NCBI RefSeq assembly: GCF_002310375.3
Contig: NZ_CP023315.3
Location: 2,604,001 to 2,668,000, forward strand
DNA: 64,000 nucleotides
Reading direction: 5' to 3'
DNA from: Caulobacter vibrioides
Lineage (GTDB): Bacteria; Pseudomonadota; Alphaproteobacteria; Caulobacterales; Caulobacteraceae
Shown here: positions 24,468 to 33,363 of the stretch, piece by piece
Numbering within the stretch: the first letter of the stretch is position 1
How the letters are laid out: each line of letters opens with the position of its first letter
Translations under genes and position numbers: made by a program
The notes under the pieces: generated by a model
The model's input: only the letters and a program-made list of their open reading frames with translations
The model's database searches: none
What the model was told of the DNA's origin: nothing

Positions 24468-24620
24468 ATGAGACGATACACGCCCCGCCGCGGCGTGACG
24501 GCTCCGCGTTGGTTCGTCGCCGCCCTCGTGGGCGCGACCGCCGCGCTGACCGCCGCGACCGCCGTGCTCCCCAACGCCGCGCCGACCCAAGCCACCGCGA
24601 CCTGGAGGACCGCGCCGTGA
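24468..24620 (+). CDS. Small single-helix membrane protein
   Basis: 50 residues: basic start MRRYTPRRGVTAPRW, one hydrophobic Ala-rich helix (FVAALVGATAALTAATAVL) and a short polar tail. Its TGA overlaps the ATG of the next gene (TGATG), suggesting coupling. No family recognised. Codon composition is like the neighbours, and the operon arrangement opposite an AraC regulator supports it being real. Confidence 0.5.
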   Translation: MRRYTPRRGVTAPRWFVAALVGATAALTAATAVLPNAAPTQATATWRTAP

Positions 24621-24856
24621 TGATGACCGCCGTCGTTCCCCACCGGCCGGTCTCCGGCGTCTGGACCTCGCCCGACGGCCGCGTCTCGCTGGAGCTCCGC
24701 GCCGACGGACGCTTCGTGGAGACCCGCGCCGACCTGGCTGACGCCTTCACCGGCGTCTACGTCCTGGTCGGCGAAACCCTGAAATTGTTCGAGGATCACG
24801 GCGCGGTCATCAGCGGCAAGCTGGTCGACGGACGCCTCAGCCTGGGGACACCTTAG
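24620..24856 (+). CDS. Atu4866-like domain protein
   Basis: 78 residues from ATG 24620 (alternatives GTG 24617, ATG 24623), with GGAGG at about 24604. The sequence VSGVWTSPDGRVSLELRADGRFVETRADLADAFTGVYVLVGETLKLFEDHGAVISGKLVDGRLSLG matches my memory of the Atu4866 beta-barrel family (shown in pieces: GVWTSPDGR, FTGVYVLVG, GKLVDGRL). No enzymatic function is known. It overlaps the upstream membrane peptide gene and is divergent from the AraC regulator, a pairing seen in other proteobacteria as far as I recall. Confidence 0.65.
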   Translation: MMTAVVPHRPVSGVWTSPDGRVSLELRADGRFVETRADLADAFTGVYVLVGETLKLFEDHGAVISGKLVDGRLSLGTP

Positions 24857-24894
24857 GACAAGCCCTTCCCTCACCGCCCCTGCCCCCCTATATT

Positions 24895-25223
24895 GGGAGC
24901 GTCCGGCTTCGGCCGAACTATGGGGATAAACGCGCACGTAATAAGCGGACTGGACCCGGGTGCGATTCCCGGCGGCTCCACCAAATCTCTCCCAAGTTAT
25001 CATGGGACTGCATGGGGCCGATCAGCATCGACAGACGTGTAAAGGTGTATGCTTTCTCTCGGCTTGGCCCACCGTTTCGGGCCTTTATCTAAATGCGAAC
25101 GATAACTTCGCTGAAGAGTTCGCTGTCGCTGCGTAATGCGGCGCCGGTGAATTCGCCTCTTAAGTCCTAGGGGTTCAGATCCCTAGGCGGGGCCCGGAGG
25201 GAGCCTGCCAACAGAATCCCTCC
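24895..25223 (+). ncRNA. ssrA: tmRNA, two-piece (circularly permuted) form
   Basis: The acceptor piece comes first: T-arm CCGGG-TGCGATT-CCCGG (24956-24972) and 3' end GGCTCC-ACCA (24974-24983). The coding piece starts near 25014 with GGGGCC, which pairs with GGCTCC to complete the acceptor stem across the excised loop. The tag frame is at 25095-25136: ANDNFAEEFAVAA then TAA. A hairpin CCTAGGGG/CCCTAGG (about 25166-25188) follows, and GGAGGGA/TCCCTCC (25196-25223) may end the transcript. A TATATT lies at about 24887. Outer ends are approximate. It rescues stalled ribosomes and tags products for ClpXP. Confidence 0.93.
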
Positions 25224-25330
25224 ACCTCCACGTGACATCGAAAGGGATTCCTATCGACGCCCGCTTTGCGCGTGGCCAACGACGCGCTAGGCTCGGAATC
25301 TCGTTTTCAGTTCGAAGTTTCACGCCGCGC

Positions 25331-25819
25331 ATGTCCCAGACCGAACCGCCCGAAGACCTCATGCAATACGAGGCCATGGCCCAAGACGCCCTTCGCGGCG
25401 TGGTCAAGGCGGCGCTCAAGAAGGCCGCCGCGCCCGGTGGCCTCCCCGAGCCCCACCACCTCTACATCACCTTCAAGACCAAGGCGCCGGGCGTATCTGG
25501 TCCGCAGGATCTGCTGTCGAAGTATCCGGACGAGATGACCATCGTCCTGCAGCACCAGTACTGGGACCTGGCGCCGGGCGAGACCTTCTTCTCGGTCACC
25601 CTGAAGTTCGGCGGCCAGCCCAAGCGCCTGTCGGTGCCCTACGCGGCCCTGACCCGCTTCTATGACCCGTCGGTCCAGTTCGCCCTGCAGTTCTCGGCGC
25701 CGGAAGTCATCGAGGACGAGCCTGAGCCGGATCCCGAACCCGAGGACAAGGCGACCAGCGCCGCGTCGGGCGAAGAGGGTCCCAAGATCGTTTCCCTGGA
25801 CCAGTTCCGAAAAAAATGA
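25331..25819 (+). CDS. sspB: SspB-alpha adaptor for ClpXP
   Basis: 162 residues. The substrate-binding domain (about 8-125) has LPEPHHLYITFKTKAPGVSGPQDLLSKYPDEMTIVLQ-type family blocks (HHLYITF, YPDEMTIVLQHQYWDL, FSVTLKFGG). An acidic linker with repeated Glu-Pro/Asp-Pro follows, then the C-terminal ClpX-docking peptide KIVSLDQFRKK. SspB tethers ssrA-tagged proteins to ClpXP. The ATG at 25331 fits the family; a longer frame starts inside the tmRNA downstream region. The gene directly follows ssrA, the RNA that makes its substrate, and overlaps the thioesterase gene (ATGA). Confidence 0.95.
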   Translation: MSQTEPPEDLMQYEAMAQDALRGVVKAALKKAAAPGGLPEPHHLYITFKTKAPGVSGPQDLLSKYPDEMTIVLQHQYWDLAPGETFFSVTLKFGGQPKRLSVPYAALTRFYDPSVQFALQFSAPEVIEDEPEPDPEPEDKATSAASGEEGPKIVSLDQFRKK

Positions 25820-26289
25820 GCGACATCGCCTCGGACGCACCGGAAACCCTGACGGACGAGGCGATCCTCGAGCGCTTCCGCGCGTCCAAGCGACAGCCGA
25901 CCGGATCGCAGACGCTCGGCTTCGAGTTGCTGGCCGTCCGCCAGGCCCAGCGTGAGGTCGAGGTCGGTTTCACCGCCCGCGCTGACCTGCTCTGCAACCC
26001 GATGGGTCAGATCCAGGGCGGCTATGTCTGCGCCATGCTGGACGAGTGCATGTCGGTGGCCGGCATGGTCACGTCCGGCATGACCCATGTGGTTCCGACC
26101 CTGGAGATGAAGACCAGCTTCCTGCGTCCCGCCATGCCGGGGTCGCTTCGCGGCGTCGGCCGAGTCGTGAAGTGGGGGCGCACCATCTGCTTCATGGAAG
26201 GCGAGCTGTACGACGCCGAGGGCCGGCTTTTGGCCAAGTCCACCGGCACGGCGATCCCGACCCCCTTCGCGAACTTCAAGAAGACGTAG
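25816..26289 (+). CDS. PaaI-family hotdog thioesterase
   Basis: 157 residues, single hotdog fold. CNPMGQIQGGYVCAMLDECMSVAG carries the QGG (in place of HGG) turn and a downstream acidic residue on the central helix; VPTLEMKTSFLRPAMPGSLRGVGRVVKWGRTICFMEGELYDAEGRLLAKSTGT is the typical strand pattern (MKTSFLRPAMPG, GRLLAKSTGTA). Likely hydrolyses acyl-CoA; substrate unknown. ATG overlaps the sspB stop, so it is the second gene of an sspB operon, with the C13 peptidase-like gene 7 bases further on. Confidence 0.87.
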   Translation: MSDIASDAPETLTDEAILERFRASKRQPTGSQTLGFELLAVRQAQREVEVGFTARADLLCNPMGQIQGGYVCAMLDECMSVAGMVTSGMTHVVPTLEMKTSFLRPAMPGSLRGVGRVVKWGRTICFMEGELYDAEGRLLAKSTGTAIPTPFANFKKT

Positions 26290-26296
26290 GCGGGCG

Positions 26297-27070
26297 ATGC
26301 GGAGAGCGGCGGCGGTCATCGGACTTCTGGTTTTGCTCTTCTCGCCTGCCACGGCGGCCCTCGCCGGCGGGCCGTTCTCGAATTGGAGCGCGGTCGTCGT
26401 CGCCGGCGACTTCCGCGCACAATCGGGCGGCCCCACCGAAGCCTTCGACAACGCCCGTCGCGACGTCAGCAAGGCCCTGGCGGCCATGGGCTTCGAGACC
26501 TCGGCGATCCAGCAGTTCTCCGTCCGCCCCGAGCGCTATCCGGCGGACGCGCCCGGGCGCGCCGAAGCGCGGGCAATCTACGACGCGCTTCGGACCAAGG
26601 CCCAGACCGCCAAGTCGGGCTGTCTCTTCTACATCAGCACCCACGGTAGCCCCGAGGGGGTGATTCTCGGCCAGCAGCTGCTTCGCCCCCACCTTCTGGC
26701 GGCGATGCTGAACGACGCCTGCCCCGCGCGGCCCAGCGTCGTGGTGATTTCCGCCTGTTTTTCGGGCGTCTTCATTCCGCCCCTGCAGAGGCCGGACCGG
26801 CTGATCCTGACGGCGGCGCGCCCTGATCGCGCCTCGTTCGGGTGTGGCGAGAGCGATACGTATCCGTTCTTCGACGCCTGCTTCCTGTCCGCCGCGCCTA
26901 GCGCCAAGGACTTCGCCACCTTGGGCGCGGGGGTCCAGGCCTGCGTCGCGCGCAAGGAAAAGGAGACCGGCGCAGAACCGGCTTCCGAGCCTCAGATCTG
27001 GGTCGGCCCGGCGCTTCGGCCGATGCTGCCGCTCTATGCCTTCAACCGAACGCAGACAAAGGCGCCTTGA
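26297..27070 (+). CDS. Secreted legumain-like (peptidase C13, clan CD) protein
   Basis: 257 residues. Signal peptide (MRRAAAVIGLLVLLFS... ending ALA near 23), then a caspase-like core. The His of FYISTHGSPEGV and Cys of VVISACFSGVF are in the order and spacing of the clan CD catalytic dyad, each after a hydrophobic strand. GGPTEAFDNARRDVSKAL resembles the N-terminal C13 region. Prokaryotic members are poorly characterised; cleavage after Asn/Asp is known for eukaryotic legumain only. It lies between the thioesterase and a class C serine hydrolase, all on the plus strand. Confidence 0.78.
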   Translation: MRRAAAVIGLLVLLFSPATAALAGGPFSNWSAVVVAGDFRAQSGGPTEAFDNARRDVSKALAAMGFETSAIQQFSVRPERYPADAPGRAEARAIYDALRTKAQTAKSGCLFYISTHGSPEGVILGQQLLRPHLLAAMLNDACPARPSVVVISACFSGVFIPPLQRPDRLILTAARPDRASFGCGESDTYPFFDACFLSAAPSAKDFATLGAGVQACVARKEKETGAEPASEPQIWVGPALRPMLPLYAFNRTQTKAP

Positions 27071-27148
27071 ACCGGCGATCGGGTTTGACCCCAGCAGCCA
27101 GCACGCTACACAAACCCTAGAAGTTTCCGCTTCACCCAGGGGACATCG

Positions 27149-29287
27149 TTGACGTCGCGCGTTTCGCCCGCGGCCGCCTTCATGGCGGTCATGCTCGCAC
27201 TTTGGTCCGCCGCTGGATCGGAGGCGCGAGCTCAAGACGCCGTGGCCAGCGCGCCCGCGTCGACGACGGCGCAGCCGGAGACCTCCGTCCGCCCGTATTC
27301 AAGCCTGCGCCAGCGACGCGCGCGTCCGCAGCGCCCCGTAGCGACCGCGCCGGCGGCGCGCCCGGCGCCCGTCGTGGCTGCAGCGCCGCCGCCCGTGACG
27401 CCACCCACGCCGGGGATCACGCCCCTGCCGCGTCCCGAACTGGAGGCCTTCGTGGACGGGGTGGTGCAGCGCGCCATGACCCGCGACCACATCGCCGGCG
27501 TGACCCTGTCGGTGGTGCAGAACGGACAAGTCGTGCTCAAGAAGGGCTACGGCTTCGCCAACCTCGGACAGCGCAAGCGAGTCGATCCCGACAAGACCCT
27601 GTTCCGGGTCGCCTCGATCTCGAAGACGTTCACCTGGATCACCCTGATGAACGAGATCGAGGCTGGTCGCATGCGCCTCGATGGTCCGGTCAATCTCTAC
27701 CTGCCTGAACCGCTGCAGGTGAAAGACCAGGGCAAGAAGACACAGGTCCGTCTGCGTGACCTGATGACCCACACGGCCGGGTTCGAGGACCGGGCCTTGG
27801 GCCAGCTCTTTGAGCGGGATCCGAACCGCGTTCGCCCCCTCACCGACTATCTGCGGCAGGAAAGACCGCGCCGCGTCCGCGAGCCCGGCCTGATGCCCAG
27901 CTACTCCAACTACGGCGCCGCCCTGGCGGGCGCTGCGGTGTCCAACGTCACGGGCAAGCCGTTCGAGCAACTGGTCAGTGAAGAGATCATCCTGCCCGCC
28001 GGCATGACGCGCACGACGTTCCGGGAAGCACGCCCCTGGCGCGACGACCTGCCCGCGCCGATGGCTGAAACTCTGGCCGCCGATCTCTCCGACGCTTACT
28101 CGTGGACCGCCATGGGCTGGAAGACCCAGCCGCGCGAGTTCATGGGACAGGTCGCGCCCGCAGCCTCGGCCTCAAGCACCGCAAGCGATATGGCGCGCTA
28201 CATGACCCTGCTGCTGAATGGCGGCACGATCGAGGGGCGAACCATCTTCTCGCCGAAGACCGCGCAAGCCTTCCGCACGCCGATGTATCGTCCATCGCCC
28301 GACGCGGCGGGTTGGAACGCGGGCTTTCAGGACATGCCCCTGCCTGGCGGCCGCCGCGGCTTCGGCCACCAGGGCGCGACGCTGTACTTCCATTCCAACC
28401 TGGTGCTCGTGCCCGAGCTGGGTCTTGGGATCTTCGTGTCGGTCAACACCGACAGCGGCGCCCACCTGCCCGCCACCCTGCCCTCGACGATCGTCGAGCA
28501 CTTCTACGCCCCCGCGCCGGCCGTACCCGCCGTCAGCGCCCTGAGCTACGAGCAGGCCAGGGCCTTCGAGGGCGACTACCTGACCAGCCGGCGGTCGTAT
28601 GGCGGGCTGGAAGGCTTCACTAATCGGCTGATCGGCCGCGCCCAGGTTCGCGCCACGCCAGACGGCCGGCTTTCGGTGACCGACGGCGGCTTCACCTCGC
28701 TCTACAACGGCGCCGCCCGCCCCGGCGTCTTCAAGGCCGTGGACGGCCCCCTGACCCTGGTCTTCGACACCAACGGGGATCGTCCGTCGCGCTTCTATGC
28801 GGCGCGAGGTTTCGCCACCTACGAACGCATCGGTTTCTTGAGGTCAGCCTCGCTGCTGTCCTGGACCGTGACGATCGCGGGCCTTGCCTGCGTGGCCACG
28901 ATCCTCGGCGCGCTGTTCCGCAATCGCCGCGAGGCGCGACAGACCCCGATCCAGGCCCGCGCTGGACAGATGCAGGTCATGCAGGCTGTCCTTTGGCTGA
29001 TCTCCGCCAGTTGCATGGGCGTGTTCGCGGCGAAGGCGGCCGATCAGACCAACGTCTTCTTTGGCTGGCCGAGCGGCTGGCTGCTCAGCGGCTCGGCCTG
29101 CGCGCTGGTGGCGGCCGCGCTGGGGGTGCTGACACTGGGCCTTCTGCCGATGGTCTGGCGCGGCGGTCGTCGCGTCGACAGCTGGAGCGACGGCCGCAAG
29201 GTCGCCTTCACGTTCACCGCCCTGCTGCTGGGGTTCCTGAGCGTGCTCCTGGGCCTTTGGGGATATCTGCTGCCCTGGATGAGCTGA
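27149..29287 (+). CDS. Beta-lactamase class C family serine hydrolase with C-terminal membrane helices
   Basis: 712 residues. Signal peptide, Pro/Ala/Arg-rich linker (about 30-95), then a beta-lactamase/D-Ala-D-Ala-carboxypeptidase-type domain (about 95-450): SxxK in VASISKTF, YxN in SYSNYGAAL, HQG (in place of KTG) in GFGHQGATL. An extra beta domain follows, then about four membrane helices (about 560-705). The start is TTG with AGGGGA seven bases upstream; ATGs at 27182 and 27194 are alternatives. Such proteins may be peptidases or esterases at the cell surface; beta-lactamase activity is not implied. Confidence 0.85.
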   Translation: MTSRVSPAAAFMAVMLALWSAAGSEARAQDAVASAPASTTAQPETSVRPYSSLRQRRARPQRPVATAPAARPAPVVAAAPPPVTPPTPGITPLPRPELEAFVDGVVQRAMTRDHIAGVTLSVVQNGQVVLKKGYGFANLGQRKRVDPDKTLFRVASISKTFTWITLMNEIEAGRMRLDGPVNLYLPEPLQVKDQGKKTQVRLRDLMTHTAGFEDRALGQLFERDPNRVRPLTDYLRQERPRRVREPGLMPSYSNYGAALAGAAVSNVTGKPFEQLVSEEIILPAGMTRTTFREARPWRDDLPAPMAETLAADLSDAYSWTAMGWKTQPREFMGQVAPAASASSTASDMARYMTLLLNGGTIEGRTIFSPKTAQAFRTPMYRPSPDAAGWNAGFQDMPLPGGRRGFGHQGATLYFHSNLVLVPELGLGIFVSVNTDSGAHLPATLPSTIVEHFYAPAPAVPAVSALSYEQARAFEGDYLTSRRSYGGLEGFTNRLIGRAQVRATPDGRLSVTDGGFTSLYNGAARPGVFKAVDGPLTLVFDTNGDRPSRFYAARGFATYERIGFLRSASLLSWTVTIAGLACVATILGALFRNRREARQTPIQARAGQMQVMQAVLWLISASCMGVFAAKAADQTNVFFGWPSGWLLSGSACALVAAALGVLTLGLLPMVWRGGRRVDSWSDGRKVAFTFTALLLGFLSVLLGLWGYLLPWMS

Positions 29288-29356
29288 TCCCTCCTTTTTC
29301 CCTCCGGCGCCGACCTTGCAAATCGGTGTTCGGGGAGACGAGAAAGGAGACGCGAC

Positions 29357-29743
29357 GTGTCAAAACTGGACGGTCTGGCGTTTGGGGGAACAGGGCTTGC
29401 GGCCTGGTCGGCGGCCACCCTGTTTTACGCGGCTTTCGGCGGGGGAGTTCTCGAAAGCGCCTTCTGGTTCTACGCACTGAACGCGTTCGCGGCCGCAGCG
29501 GCCGTTACGTTCGCCTTCCAGGCGGTGGCGCGGCTGACGCATACGCCGCGCCGCCGCCGCTTGTTTCCGATGCTGATGTTCTCGACACCAGGCCTCGTCG
29601 CCGGCGCGCTCGTCGTGTCGCGGTATGGCGAAGTGATGCCGACCACCGATCCTGTCAGCGTCGGCCGCTACGGCGCCTTCCTGGTGGTGCTGTACGTGGC
29701 CGTGGCCGCGTCAATCTTCGAGCGTGCGCCGCATAAGGCTTGA
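29357..29743 (+). CDS. DUF5367-like four-helix membrane protein
   Basis: 128 residues with four predicted membrane helices (about 8-30, 35-58, 70-90, 100-122). GTG start with AAAGGAG eight bases upstream. The layout and FPMLMFSTPGLVAGALVV segment resemble DUF5367 from memory; function unknown. Its last 33 bases overlap, antisense, the 3' end of the rusA-like gene. Confidence 0.65.
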   Translation: MSKLDGLAFGGTGLAAWSAATLFYAAFGGGVLESAFWFYALNAFAAAAAVTFAFQAVARLTHTPRRRRLFPMLMFSTPGLVAGALVVSRYGEVMPTTDPVSVGRYGAFLVVLYVAVAASIFERAPHKA

Positions 29744-30100
29744 GTTGAGCTTCCGCACCTGGATGACGATCCGCTCGCGATCGCCCGGCCGTCGCTCGAC
29801 CAGCAGCCGGGCGACCTGGGCGTCATCGTGGAAGGCGTAGCCCTTGATCGCGTCCAGCAGGGCCTTGGCCAAGTTGTCGAGGTCCATCCACGGCGGCTCG
29901 CCGACATACTCCATGCCGATTTCGACGCTGAACTCGCCCCAGGCCGGACGCGAGCCGCGCCAGGACTTGCGGAAGAACTCATAGATCAGCGGCTTGTAGT
30001 ACTTGCCCTGGGTGGTGAGGCCGTCGACGACGAGGGTCAGTTCACCGCCTGCCTCGCGGGCGCGGACCTTGCCGTGGTGGGTCCAGTTGTTTTCGGACAA
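29711..30100 (-). CDS. rusA: RusA-family crossover-junction endodeoxyribonuclease
   Basis: 129 residues. The RusA active-site block is clear: PPWMDLDNLAKALLDAIKGYAFHDDAQVARL, giving three acidic residues (DLDN and HDD) that bind metal and cut Holliday junctions. RusA proteins are usually encoded by prophages, but no other phage gene is near. It lies 4 bases downstream of the HGSNAT-like gene on the same strand and overlaps the 3' end of the DUF5367 gene. Confidence 0.85.
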   Translation of the reverse strand: MSENNWTHHGKVRAREAGGELTLVVDGLTTQGKYYKPLIYEFFRKSWRGSRPAWGEFSVEIGMEYVGEPPWMDLDNLAKALLDAIKGYAFHDDAQVARLLVERRPGDRERIVIQVRKLNSSLMRRTLED

Positions 30101-30104
30101 GCGT

Positions 30105-31274
30105 TCAAAGCCTCAGATGGATCCCGCGGCGGTGCAGGGGGATCAGGATCGCGGTGATCAGGCCAAGAACCAGAACCGCGCAGGCAAGGGAAGCCAGATA
30201 AGGATCGGCGATCACCTTCTGCATCAGGACGAATCCTAAGGCTTGCGGCGTGGCGTTGGCGCCTGGGAATATCGCCATGGCCCCGAACACGCTCAGGAGC
30301 TGGGAAAGGACGAAGGCCAGGATGGCGTTGCCCCCCAGCACCTTGAAGACGAAGCCCACATCCAGACCACGGGGGGCGCGAGACAGCTGCGCCAGACCCA
30401 CGAACGCCACTGTCGAAATCCCACTGCTCAGCAGGGCGAAGCTGGGTGTCCAGATGCGCTTGTTAATCGGCATCAGCGGATCCAAAGCCAGACCGACGAT
30501 GATCAGCGCGACGCCCAGCGTCAGAGCCGGCGCGAGCTTTGAACCGCCCCGTTGTGCGCTTCCGGCCACCAGCCGCGCGATGATCACGCCGACCAGCACG
30601 TTCACGGTCGCGGGGAAGGTCGAGAGCAGCCCTTCCGGGTCATAGGTGACGCCAACGCCTTCGGTCACACCAAGGGACCAAAGGTGCGCGACGCCAAACA
30701 CCTGGCGATCGATGAACGCGGGCAGCGCGCCGTGGGAGTCCAGCCGGCCAGCCCCGAACCCCGGCGTCGGGACCAGGGCCAAAAGCGCCCAATAGCCCGC
30801 CAGCAAAACTGTCGCCGCGATCGCCGCCGCCGTCAGGTTGATACGCAGGCGCCCGTCCTCGCCGGTCCTGGCCGTCAGGACGGCGATCGCGGTCGCCAGG
30901 GCGTAACACAGGCCTATCCGTTGGAGGATTCCCGGGATTCGCAGATGCGCCAGATCGAAGGTCGGCAGCGCATTCAGGAATAGGCCGAGCAGGACCAGAA
31001 GCGCCGTGCGGCGGGCCACCTTCAACGCCAGCCCGCCGCTCTGGCGCTCCGCAGGCTTTAGACGGGGAACGGTCAGCCCGATCGCCATGCCCACGCAGTA
31101 CAGGAACGTCGGAAACACCAGATCCGCCGGCGTCCAGCCCATCCAGGGCGCGTGCTGCAGCGCGCCATAGGTCATCACCCAGGAGCCGGGACTGACCACC
31201 ATGACCATGCCAGCCACGGCCAAGCCGCGCAAAAAGTCTAACGCTATAACGCGCTCACCAACCTGACTCTCCAC
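30105..31274 (-). CDS. HGSNAT/YeiB-like multispan acyltransferase (DUF1624/DUF5009 type)
   Basis: 389 residues with about eleven membrane helices. It opens with ERVIALDFLRGLAVAGMVMV (the D-x-x-RG start of this superfamily) and has PWMGWTPADLVFPTFLYCVGMAIGL, LRIPGILQRIGLCYALA and YDPEGLLSTFPATVNVLVGV, blocks shared with heparan-alpha-glucosaminide N-acetyltransferase and bacterial NagX. It probably moves an acetyl group across or onto a glycan at the inner membrane. GTG start at 31274, GGAG upstream. Confidence 0.83.
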   Translation of the reverse strand: MESQVGERVIALDFLRGLAVAGMVMVVSPGSWVMTYGALQHAPWMGWTPADLVFPTFLYCVGMAIGLTVPRLKPAERQSGGLALKVARRTALLVLLGLFLNALPTFDLAHLRIPGILQRIGLCYALATAIAVLTARTGEDGRLRINLTAAAIAATVLLAGYWALLALVPTPGFGAGRLDSHGALPAFIDRQVFGVAHLWSLGVTEGVGVTYDPEGLLSTFPATVNVLVGVIIARLVAGSAQRGGSKLAPALTLGVALIIVGLALDPLMPINKRIWTPSFALLSSGISTVAFVGLAQLSRAPRGLDVGFVFKVLGGNAILAFVLSQLLSVFGAMAIFPGANATPQALGFVLMQKVIADPYLASLACAVLVLGLITAILIPLHRRGIHLRL

Positions 31275-31331
31275 CCGTCGCTCTCCGGCCTACTTTTCCA
31301 GATACGAGATGGCGACAGGTTGACAGCGGTG

Positions 31332-31877
31332 TCAATCTTCACCGCCAAGCATAGCGGCAAGCTTGAGCACCGTATTCCAGTTGCGCGTCGTCCCGACGGG
31401 CGAACGCTTGGTCTTCTTCCAATCACGATCCAGCACCGAGTCGGCCATGCTGATCGGGAAATCCAAGTAGAGTTCGCGGGCGCCGACCGTGAACCGTTCC
31501 GGCCCGGTGATCGCCGCCCTCAAGACCGCCTCGTCTTCGTCGGGCAGCGGCGACTTGAGGAAGTTGACGATCACATGGCTCGGATGGTCGAGGGCTTCGG
31601 CCTTGAAGGGGTTGCCATCGATGATCGCTCTGAGTTCAGCGGGCGATCTCACCATGAAATCCGTCCGCAGTCCGATCCGAGCCTCCAAGGCGTCCTCCAG
31701 CGCATGTTCCAGCACCGCGCCGCCCTCGTGCTCGCCCCACAGCACGAGGTTGCCGCTGGCGAGATAGGTCTTGGCGGACTTGAACCCCGTGTCCTGGGCG
31801 ACACCCAGCAGGTCCTCCTTGAGCACCTTGCGCTTGCCGGTGTTGATCGAACGGGGCAGCGCCACATAAGGGCTCAT
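31332..31877 (-). CDS. DUF1697 family protein
   Basis: 181 residues. YVALPRSINTGKRKVLKEDLLGVAQDTGFKSAKTYLASGNLV is the hallmark N-terminal part of DUF1697 (RSINTG, LASGNLV), and TTRNWNTVLKLAAM is the conserved end. Small cytosolic protein of unknown function. Single gene, divergent from fumC by 87 bases. Confidence 0.87.
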   Translation of the reverse strand: MSPYVALPRSINTGKRKVLKEDLLGVAQDTGFKSAKTYLASGNLVLWGEHEGGAVLEHALEDALEARIGLRTDFMVRSPAELRAIIDGNPFKAEALDHPSHVIVNFLKSPLPDEDEAVLRAAITGPERFTVGARELYLDFPISMADSVLDRDWKKTKRSPVGTTRNWNTVLKLAAMLGGED

Positions 31878-31964
31878 GCAAGGGTCTCCTTCGCGCGTGC
31901 GAACATTGCCCTAAGGCCGCTCAAGGTCTAGACCGCGCTCGACCGTTTTTGGGAGACACGCCGC

Positions 31965-33356
31965 ATGACCGCCACGCGTATCGAGACCGACACCTTTGGC
32001 CCGATCGAAGTCGCCGCCGACCGCTATTGGGGCGCGCAAGCCCAGCGTAGCCTGGGCAACTTCAAGATCGGCTGGGAAAAGCAGCCCCTGCCCGTCGTCC
32101 GCGCCCTGGGCATCGTCAAGCGCGCCGCCGCCGAGGCCAACCTGGCGCTTGGCAAGCTGGACCCGAAGATCGCCGAGACGATCATCGCCGCCGCCAACGA
32201 AGTCATCGAAGGCAAGCTGAACGACCACTTCCCGCTGGTCGTCTGGCAGACCGGCTCGGGCACCCAGTCGAACATGAACGCCAACGAGGTGATCTCGAAC
32301 CGCGCCATCGAGATGCTGGGCGGCGAGATGGGCAGCAAGAAGCCTGTCCACCCCAACGACCACGTCAATATGAGCCAGTCGTCGAACGACACCTTCCCGA
32401 CGGCCATGCACATCGCCTGCGCCGAGCAGGTGGTCCACGACCTGATCCCGGCCCTCAAGCACCTCCACAAGGCCCTGGCCGCCAAGGCCGCCGAGTGGAA
32501 GGACATCATCAAGATCGGCCGCACCCACACCCAGGACGCCACCCCGCTGACGCTGGGCCAGGAGTTCGGTGGCTACGCCCAGCAGATCGAGAACGGCATC
32601 GCCCGTATCGAGATGACCCTGCCGATGCTGATGCAGCTGGCCCAGGGCGGCACCGCCGTCGGCACCGGCCTGAACGCCCCCGTTGGCTTCGCCGAGAAGG
32701 TCGCCGAGCAGATCGCCGGCATCACGGGCCTGGCCTTCACCACCGCCCCGAACAAGTTCGAGGCCCTGGCCGCCCATGACGCCATGGTCTTCACCCACGG
32801 CGCCATCAACACGGTCGCCGCTTCGCTGTTCAAGATCGCTAACGACATCCGCTTCCTGGGCTCTGGCCCGCGCGCCGGCCTTGGCGAGCTTTCCCTGCCG
32901 GAAAACGAGCCCGGCTCGTCGATCATGCCGGGCAAGGTCAATCCGACCCAGTCCGAAGCCCTGACCCAGGTCTGCGCCCAGGTGTTCGGCAACCACTCGA
33001 CCCTGACCTTCGCCGGCAGCCAGGGCCACTTCGAGCTGAACGTCTTCAACCCGGTGATGGCCTACAACTTCCTGCAGTCGGTTCGTCTGGTCGCCGACGC
33101 CGCGATCAGCTTCACCGACAACTGCGTGGTCGGCATCGAGCCGCGCGTCGACAACATCAAGAAGGGCGTCGAGAACAGCCTGATGCTGGTCACGGCCCTG
33201 AACGGCAAGCTGGGCTATGACGCCTGCGCCAAGATCGCCAAGACCGCGCACAAGAACGGCACCACCCTGCGCGAGGAGGCCGTCGGCGGCGGCTATCTGA
33301 CGAACGAAGAGTTCGACCAGTACGTCCGCCCGGAAAACATGATCTCGCCGGGCTGA
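31965..33356 (+). CDS. fumC: Class II fumarate hydratase
   Basis: 463 residues, the normal length. The superfamily signature [19 protein letters not shown] is intact, with [38 protein letters not shown] and [16 protein letters not shown] covering the other active-site loops. FumC is the oxygen-stable, Fe-S-free enzyme converting fumarate to malate in the TCA cycle. Start ATG with GGGAGAC upstream. A GNAT acetyltransferase gene follows after 7 bases. Confidence 0.97.
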   Translation: MTATRIETDTFGPIEVAADRYWGAQAQRSLGNFKIGWEKQPLPVVRALGIVKRAAAEANLALGKLDPKIAETIIAAANEVIEGKLNDHFPLVVWQTGSGTQSNMNANEVISNRAIEMLGGEMGSKKPVHPNDHVNMSQSSNDTFPTAMHIACAEQVVHDLIPALKHLHKALAAKAAEWKDIIKIGRTHTQDATPLTLGQEFGGYAQQIENGIARIEMTLPMLMQLAQGGTAVGTGLNAPVGFAEKVAEQIAGITGLAFTTAPNKFEALAAHDAMVFTHGAINTVAASLFKIANDIRFLGSGPRAGLGELSLPENEPGSSIMPGKVNPTQSEALTQVCAQVFGNHSTLTFAGSQGHFELNVFNPVMAYNFLQSVRLVADAAISFTDNCVVGIEPRVDNIKKGVENSLMLVTALNGKLGYDACAKIAKTAHKNGTTLREEAVGGGYLTNEEFDQYVRPENMISPG

Positions 33357-33363
33357 ACCTGAC

